DNA from: Lachnoclostridium sp.
GTDB lineage: Bacteria > Bacillota > Clostridia > Lachnospirales > Lachnospiraceae
Direction of reading: 5' to 3'
Assembly (NCBI GenBank): GCA_023665475.1
Contig: JAMPEB010000002.1
Span: forward strand, 62,001 to 126,000
Length of the DNA stretch: 64,000 nt
The notes under the pieces were generated by a model. The model was given only the letters and a program-made list of their open reading frames with translations. It had not been told where the DNA came from and searched no databases. Shown in pieces: positions 60,576 to 64,000 of the stretch. The position numbers and the translations under genes were made by a program. Positions within the stretch are counted from its first letter, which is position 1. Each line of letters starts with the position of its first letter.

Positions 60576-62117
60576 TCAAAATAAGTAATTCCCGAAAATA
60601 TACCTAGCCACAAAAGAAAAATTCTTTTCGCCGGCTCCTTCCCCGGTATAAAGCCCTTCCTCCTTCAGAAAGTTTTCTTTGCCCGACGCGTCCACCAGAT
60701 AGTAGGTGATTGTGCCCACCTGGGTTCCCTCCGCCACAGGAGCGGGCAGACTTTCCTTACAGGTGAGCTTCGCGACGACATTCTCCTCGTCTCTGACCAG
60801 CAGCCGGATGGGTTCCTCTTTTTCTTTTCGGATAATGGAAACACTTACGGAATGATACGGGTTTCCGTCTTTTGCGGCGCCGTTTGCCACATAAATGCTG
60901 CCCCAGGTCACTTCGGGTGAAAATTCCCGATAATCATAATACTTAAGCCCATACTCCATAAGTTCTTTTGTATCGCTCCACTTGTAAGATTTATTGTTTG
61001 GCCAGCCACATGCCAAAAGCGCTACCACAAAGGTGCGCTCCCCCCTGCGAAGCGCTCCTACATAACAATATCCCGCTTTGTTGGTAAACCCCGTTTTGCC
61101 GCTTAAAGCGCCTTCCATCATACTCAGAAAGGAGTTATGGTTGTTACAGGTAAAGTTCCGTCCGTTGCGGTAAAAACTATAGGACGCCGTCCTTGTAATC
61201 TCCAAAAATAAATCCCGCTTGGAGGACTCCGTAATGCAGTATGCCATTATCCTTGCAAGGTCAGCCGCCGTGGTATGATGCTCTCTTACAACGCTTTCCC
61301 CATTGTCGAAAACAATCGTTTCCGTAGCGTCCAGACCGTTCGGAGTGATAAAATAAGTATCCCTGCACTCGAGGGCATCCGCCTTGGCATTCATCAGCGC
61401 CGCAAACGCCGCTACCGCCTGTTTGCTCTCCTCTGTGGAAAAATCCGCCGTATCCTTCACTTTCAATTCGTCTTCCAGATATTGTTTTCCCACATATTCC
61501 GCAAGAGCAACGGCGGCGTCATTGTGGGATTCCAGCATCAGGGAAAACAAAAGCTCCCTCACCTGATACTGTTCCCCCTTTTTTATGTACAGCTTTACCT
61601 TGGGCATGCTCGCCGCATAGGAGGATACCGTTACCATCTCTCCCAAATCCTCCACATGCTCCAGCACCGTGATGCAGGTCATGATTTTGGTAGTGCTTGC
61701 CATGGCAAGAGGTATGTCTTCGCTTTTCCCGTACAGCACCCTGCCGGAATCCGCATCTATCAATACTGCCGCCGTTGCATATAGGGACAGCTCTTCACTC
61801 TTTGCCGCTCCCTGTGCCTGTATTGCCATCTGCCCATTAGTCTGTGCCGGTTCCCGGGCGGCTGCCCATTCGCTTGACGCTCCCCCATTGTCCGTCAACG
61901 CCATCCTTTTGCTTCTTTGCACCCGTCCGTCCTCAGACAGCACCAGCCATTCCCTGTCCGCGTCTGCCGCATCGCCGGACCGGGGCATTTTTCCGTCCGT
62001 CCGCGCCCCCGCCCATCCCAGCGCCGTCAGCGCGCAGATTCCCGCCACTGCAAAAAGCCCATAAAAAAAGCCCCTTATTGTTCTCTGCCCAAACATCCTG
62101 ATTTGCATTCCACTCAT
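60576..62117 (-). CDS. Serine-type D-alanyl-D-alanine carboxypeptidase
   Basis: This penicillin-binding enzyme trims the terminal D-Ala of peptidoglycan peptides outside the membrane. The 513-residue protein has an N-terminal hydrophobic signal/anchor (about 15-36), a linker, and the catalytic domain from about 110 with SXXK in MASTTKIMTCI (about residue 140), SHN in ESHNDAA and KTG in LSGKTGFTNKAGY. A DacF-like C-terminal domain follows. The exact start is uncertain because several ATG codons (residues 1, 4, 8) lack a clear ribosome site. Confidence 0.93.
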   Translation of the reverse strand: MSGMQIRMFGQRTIRGFFYGLFAVAGICALTALGWAGARTDGKMPRSGDAADADREWLVLSEDGRVQRSKRMALTDNGGASSEWAAAREPAQTNGQMAIQAQGAAKSEELSLYATAAVLIDADSGRVLYGKSEDIPLAMASTTKIMTCITVLEHVEDLGEMVTVSSYAASMPKVKLYIKKGEQYQVRELLFSLMLESHNDAAVALAEYVGKQYLEDELKVKDTADFSTEESKQAVAAFAALMNAKADALECRDTYFITPNGLDATETIVFDNGESVVREHHTTAADLARIMAYCITESSKRDLFLEITRTASYSFYRNGRNFTCNNHNSFLSMMEGALSGKTGFTNKAGYCYVGALRRGERTFVVALLACGWPNNKSYKWSDTKELMEYGLKYYDYREFSPEVTWGSIYVANGAAKDGNPYHSVSVSIIRKEKEEPIRLLVRDEENVVAKLTCKESLPAPVAEGTQVGTITYYLVDASGKENFLKEEGLYTGEGAGEKNFSFVARYIFGNYLF

Positions 62118-62165
62118 CCCGGCTTTTTAACAATATATGAGGCTTTTGCCATAATTATCATAAAA

Positions 62166-62735
62166 CTACACATCCAACTGTAATTGAATCTCTTCCTCCG
62201 CCTGCTGTTTAAATTCTTCCACCTGAACCGGATTCACCTTTGGCAGCTCTTCCAGACTCTTTACCCCGAAGCAGCGTAAGAATTGTTCCGTAGTGCCGAA
62301 TAAAAGGGGTCTTCCCGGAGCGTCCAGCCGTCCAAGCTCCGTAATCAGATCATATTCCAGAAGCTTGTTGATGGCATGGTCGCAACTCACTCCCCGCACA
62401 CTCTCTACTTCGATTCGGGTCACGGGCTGCTTGTATGCAATAATGGAAAGAGTCTCCAACACCGTGTCCGTAAGGGTCATCTTTCTGGGCGCCTTGGCAA
62501 TCTTAATCAGATACTCATACATATCCGCCTTGGTGCAAAGCTGTACCGCGTTGTCAAACCATGTCAGGGTAATGCCCCTGTCCTCTTTTTCATAACGCTC
62601 CGACATCTCAGCAAGGAGCTGCTTTGTGGTCTTTACATCTTCCTCTATCACAGTGGCAAGCCTGCCCACCTCCACGGATTCCCCCATGGTAAACAGCACA
62701 GCCTCCAACACCGCCTCTGCTTTTGTCCTGTCCAT
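62166..62735 (-). CDS. scpB: Segregation and condensation protein B
   Basis: ScpB is the winged-helix partner of ScpA and SMC in chromosome condensation. The 189-residue protein shows AVLEAVLFTMGESVEVGRLA, TLTDTVLETLSIIAYKQPVTRIEVESVRGV and LITELGRLDAPGRPLLFGTTEQFLRCFG, all typical. It starts 17 bases after scpA and precedes the carboxypeptidase gene, a common clostridial order. Confidence 0.97.
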   Translation of the reverse strand: MDRTKAEAVLEAVLFTMGESVEVGRLATVIEEDVKTTKQLLAEMSERYEKEDRGITLTWFDNAVQLCTKADMYEYLIKIAKAPRKMTLTDTVLETLSIIAYKQPVTRIEVESVRGVSCDHAINKLLEYDLITELGRLDAPGRPLLFGTTEQFLRCFGVKSLEELPKVNPVQVEEFKQQAEEEIQLQLDV

Positions 62736-62752
62736 TTCCTCATTCCCTTCTA

Positions 62753-63499
62753 CTACGCCACATTTGATGTAATCATAATGTCATCAAAAATTTCTTCTTG
62801 GCTGATAACTATTTCTCCCGTTTTCATCAGCTCCAAAATTATCAGAAAGGTTACAATCACTTCCATCTTGCTTCTCTGCTTTTCCAGAAGCTTGCGGAAG
62901 CTGAAAACTTTGTGCTCTCTGGCGTATGCCGCCACATAGAGCGTTTTGACCTCCATGTCAATCTCTTCTTTCTCGATATTGCCGTATTTGCTTCGGATGG
63001 GGTCAATCTTGTCCTCCTGCTTTCTCACAATGGACTTAAAGATATCCTGAAGCTTACTTAAATTCATATCCCCGATTAATTCTTTATAATCGATGGGCTG
63101 GCGGTATGCCTCCACTTCCTTGGGCAGATGCTGTTCCCTGTAAAGATTCCTTGCCGCATCCACCTGCCTGTCCCGAAGTTCAAAAGACATGTATTTGTAT
63201 AGCTTGTACTCCAAGAGTTTCTGAACCAGCTCTGCTCGGGGGTCCTCTTCCTCCCCTTCCTCGTTCACTTCTCTGGGCAGGAGCATCTTGCACTTGATAT
63301 CCACCAGAGTGGCCGCCATCACCAGAAACTCGCTCATGATATTCATATCACGCTCCTGCATCTGTTTGATATAATCAAGATACTGCGCCGTGATTTCCAC
63401 AATGGGGATATCATAAATATCTATTTTATTTTTTTCAATCAGATGAAGCAGAAGATCCAAGGGACCTTCAAACGCTTCCAGCTTTACCGGTATCGCCAT
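62753..63499 (-). CDS. scpA: Segregation and condensation protein A
   Basis: ScpA is the kleisin that bridges SMC heads. The start at 63499 (MAIPVKLEAFEGPLDLLLHL) follows AAAGGGTAGATTTCAC; longer in-frame codons upstream have no ribosome site. The 248-residue protein has the N-terminal FEGPLDLLLHLIEKNKIDIYDIPI, SEFLVMAATLVDIKCKMLLP and a C-terminal winged helix (VIVTFLIILELMKTGEIVISQEEIFDDI). Confidence 0.97.
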   Translation of the reverse strand: MAIPVKLEAFEGPLDLLLHLIEKNKIDIYDIPIVEITAQYLDYIKQMQERDMNIMSEFLVMAATLVDIKCKMLLPREVNEEGEEEDPRAELVQKLLEYKLYKYMSFELRDRQVDAARNLYREQHLPKEVEAYRQPIDYKELIGDMNLSKLQDIFKSIVRKQEDKIDPIRSKYGNIEKEEIDMEVKTLYVAAYAREHKVFSFRKLLEKQRSKMEVIVTFLIILELMKTGEIVISQEEIFDDIMITSNVA

Positions 63500-63615
63500 G
63501 TGAAATCTACCCTTTCTACAGCCTGCGGCTTTGGGGCGCTTATGCAGCCGCCTTTTTAACCGCACGAAAGGTATTATAGCAGTTTTTTTTAAGAAATGCA
63601 AATTGAATGTGGGAA

Positions 63616-63675
63616 ACTTCGGTCAAGACTTCGACCGAAACTTCGACCGAAACTTCGACCGAAACTTCGGTTCTA
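63616..63675. repeat. Tandem 12-base repeat between scpA and the metallophosphoesterase gene
   Basis: CTTCGACCGAAA is repeated three times at 63629-63640, 63641-63652 and 63653-63664, flanked by partial units CTTCGGTC and CTTCGGTTC. TTCGGTC and GACCGAA can pair, so the array can fold into alternative hairpins, as a terminator might. Confidence 0.75.
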
Positions 63676-63676
63676 T

Positions 63677-64000
63677 CTATTCCCCCTTTAACTCCACCAC
63701 CGATACCTCCCCCGGATTAAACAGACGGATGGGAATGGTGTGCATGCCAAGCCCCCTGCTGAGTATCATGGTGGACTTGTCCTTTTTATACATGCCGCCG
63801 GAATACTCAGGAAACAGACAAAGTGTGGGAGATGCCACGCCCTTTTTCAAAAACGGGATTCTTACGATGCCCCCATGGACATGTCCGGAAAACACCAAAT
63901 CCGCCCCCCATGCCGCATACTGCTCAAAATAGTCCGGATTATGGGCAATCAATATGCCATACTGCCCACCCGGACATTTGCCGAGAATGCTTTCCATATA
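63677..64000 (-). CDS. Metallophosphoesterase, C-terminal part (start beyond window)
   Basis: The frame is open at the window edge, so only the last 107 codons are present. They include ILIAHNPDYFEQYAAWGADLVFSGHVHGG, the NPD and GHxHGG metal-binding motifs of YkuE/YaeI-like phosphodiesterases, and a C-terminal strand region MILSRGLGMHTIPIRLFNPGEV. Such proteins are often membrane-associated. It precedes scpA on the same strand. Confidence 0.88.
   Translation of the reverse strand, partial: YMESILGKCPGGQYGILIAHNPDYFEQYAAWGADLVFSGHVHGGIVRIPFLKKGVASPTLCLFPEYSGGMYKKDKSTMILSRGLGMHTIPIRLFNPGEVSVVELKGE

Overview
The window looks like a chromosomal segment of an anaerobic, probably endospore-forming Firmicute of the Lachnospiraceae (Clostridium cluster XIVa). 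The support is a complete Rnf ferredoxin:NAD oxidoreductase operon, a biotin-dependent Na+-pumping decarboxylase cluster, a SleB-like hydrolase, a Trp T-box in front of the trp operon, sigma-A-type promoters and strong GGAGG ribosome binding sites. No rRNA, tRNA, CRISPR array, prophage or complete insertion sequence was seen. Almost all genes lie on the minus strand. The plus-strand genes are prs, an Rpn-type nuclease, an AP2-domain protein and a YprB-like nuclease, plus a candidate antisense RNA.

Layout. 1-6.4 kb: partial flavin-nucleotide-binding protein, SUFU-domain protein, a candidate type I toxin-antitoxin locus, gpsA, a small unknown gene, plsY, der and a DUF512 radical-SAM protein. 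6.5-11.6 kb: a long-form prs (+), a zone of convergent hairpins and a two-component system. 11.6-19.1 kb: a housekeeping run matching the B. subtilis rplS-rbgA-rnhB-ylqG-ylqH order, with three type I signal peptidases inserted, plus yraN, pgeF and an L19 leader. 19.1-23.2 kb: an uncharacterised five-gene membrane/zinc-ribbon operon whose promoter has a G tract in its spacer. 23.4-27.8 kb: accessory genes (Rpn nuclease, an immunity-like protein, a YD-repeat lipoprotein, a MATE transporter fused to a GHKL-ATPase-like domain). 27.9-35.0 kb: trpE-GD-C-F-B-A behind a T-box. 35-37.8 kb: SleB-like hydrolase, AP2 protein, GH25 lysozyme. 37.9-42.9 kb: rnfCDGEAB. 43-51 kb: YprB-like exonuclease, CheR, S1 protein, ispH, cmk, HI0933-family flavoprotein, RpiR and TetR regulators, with a cluster of palindromic repeats. 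51.2-54.2 kb: LysM protein and an ECF sigma/anti-sigma pair sharing a promoter motif. 54.5-60.5 kb: a small kinase-like protein with a second G-tract promoter, then the carboxyltransferase/Na+ pump operon. 60.6-64 kb: D,D-carboxypeptidase, scpB, scpA and a partial metallophosphoesterase.

How it fits together. Rnf and the decarboxylase complex both couple central metabolism to ion gradients. The trp cluster is one leader-controlled biosynthetic operon. Many genes act at the envelope: three signal peptidases, GH25, SleB, D,D-carboxypeptidase, LysM protein and the ECF pair. The most interesting unexplained signals are the type I toxin-antitoxin locus at 1.23-1.53 kb, two promoters with homopolymeric G tracts exactly in the -35/-10 spacer (possible phase variation), a matched ECF promoter pair, and two families of interspersed palindromic elements in gene junctions.
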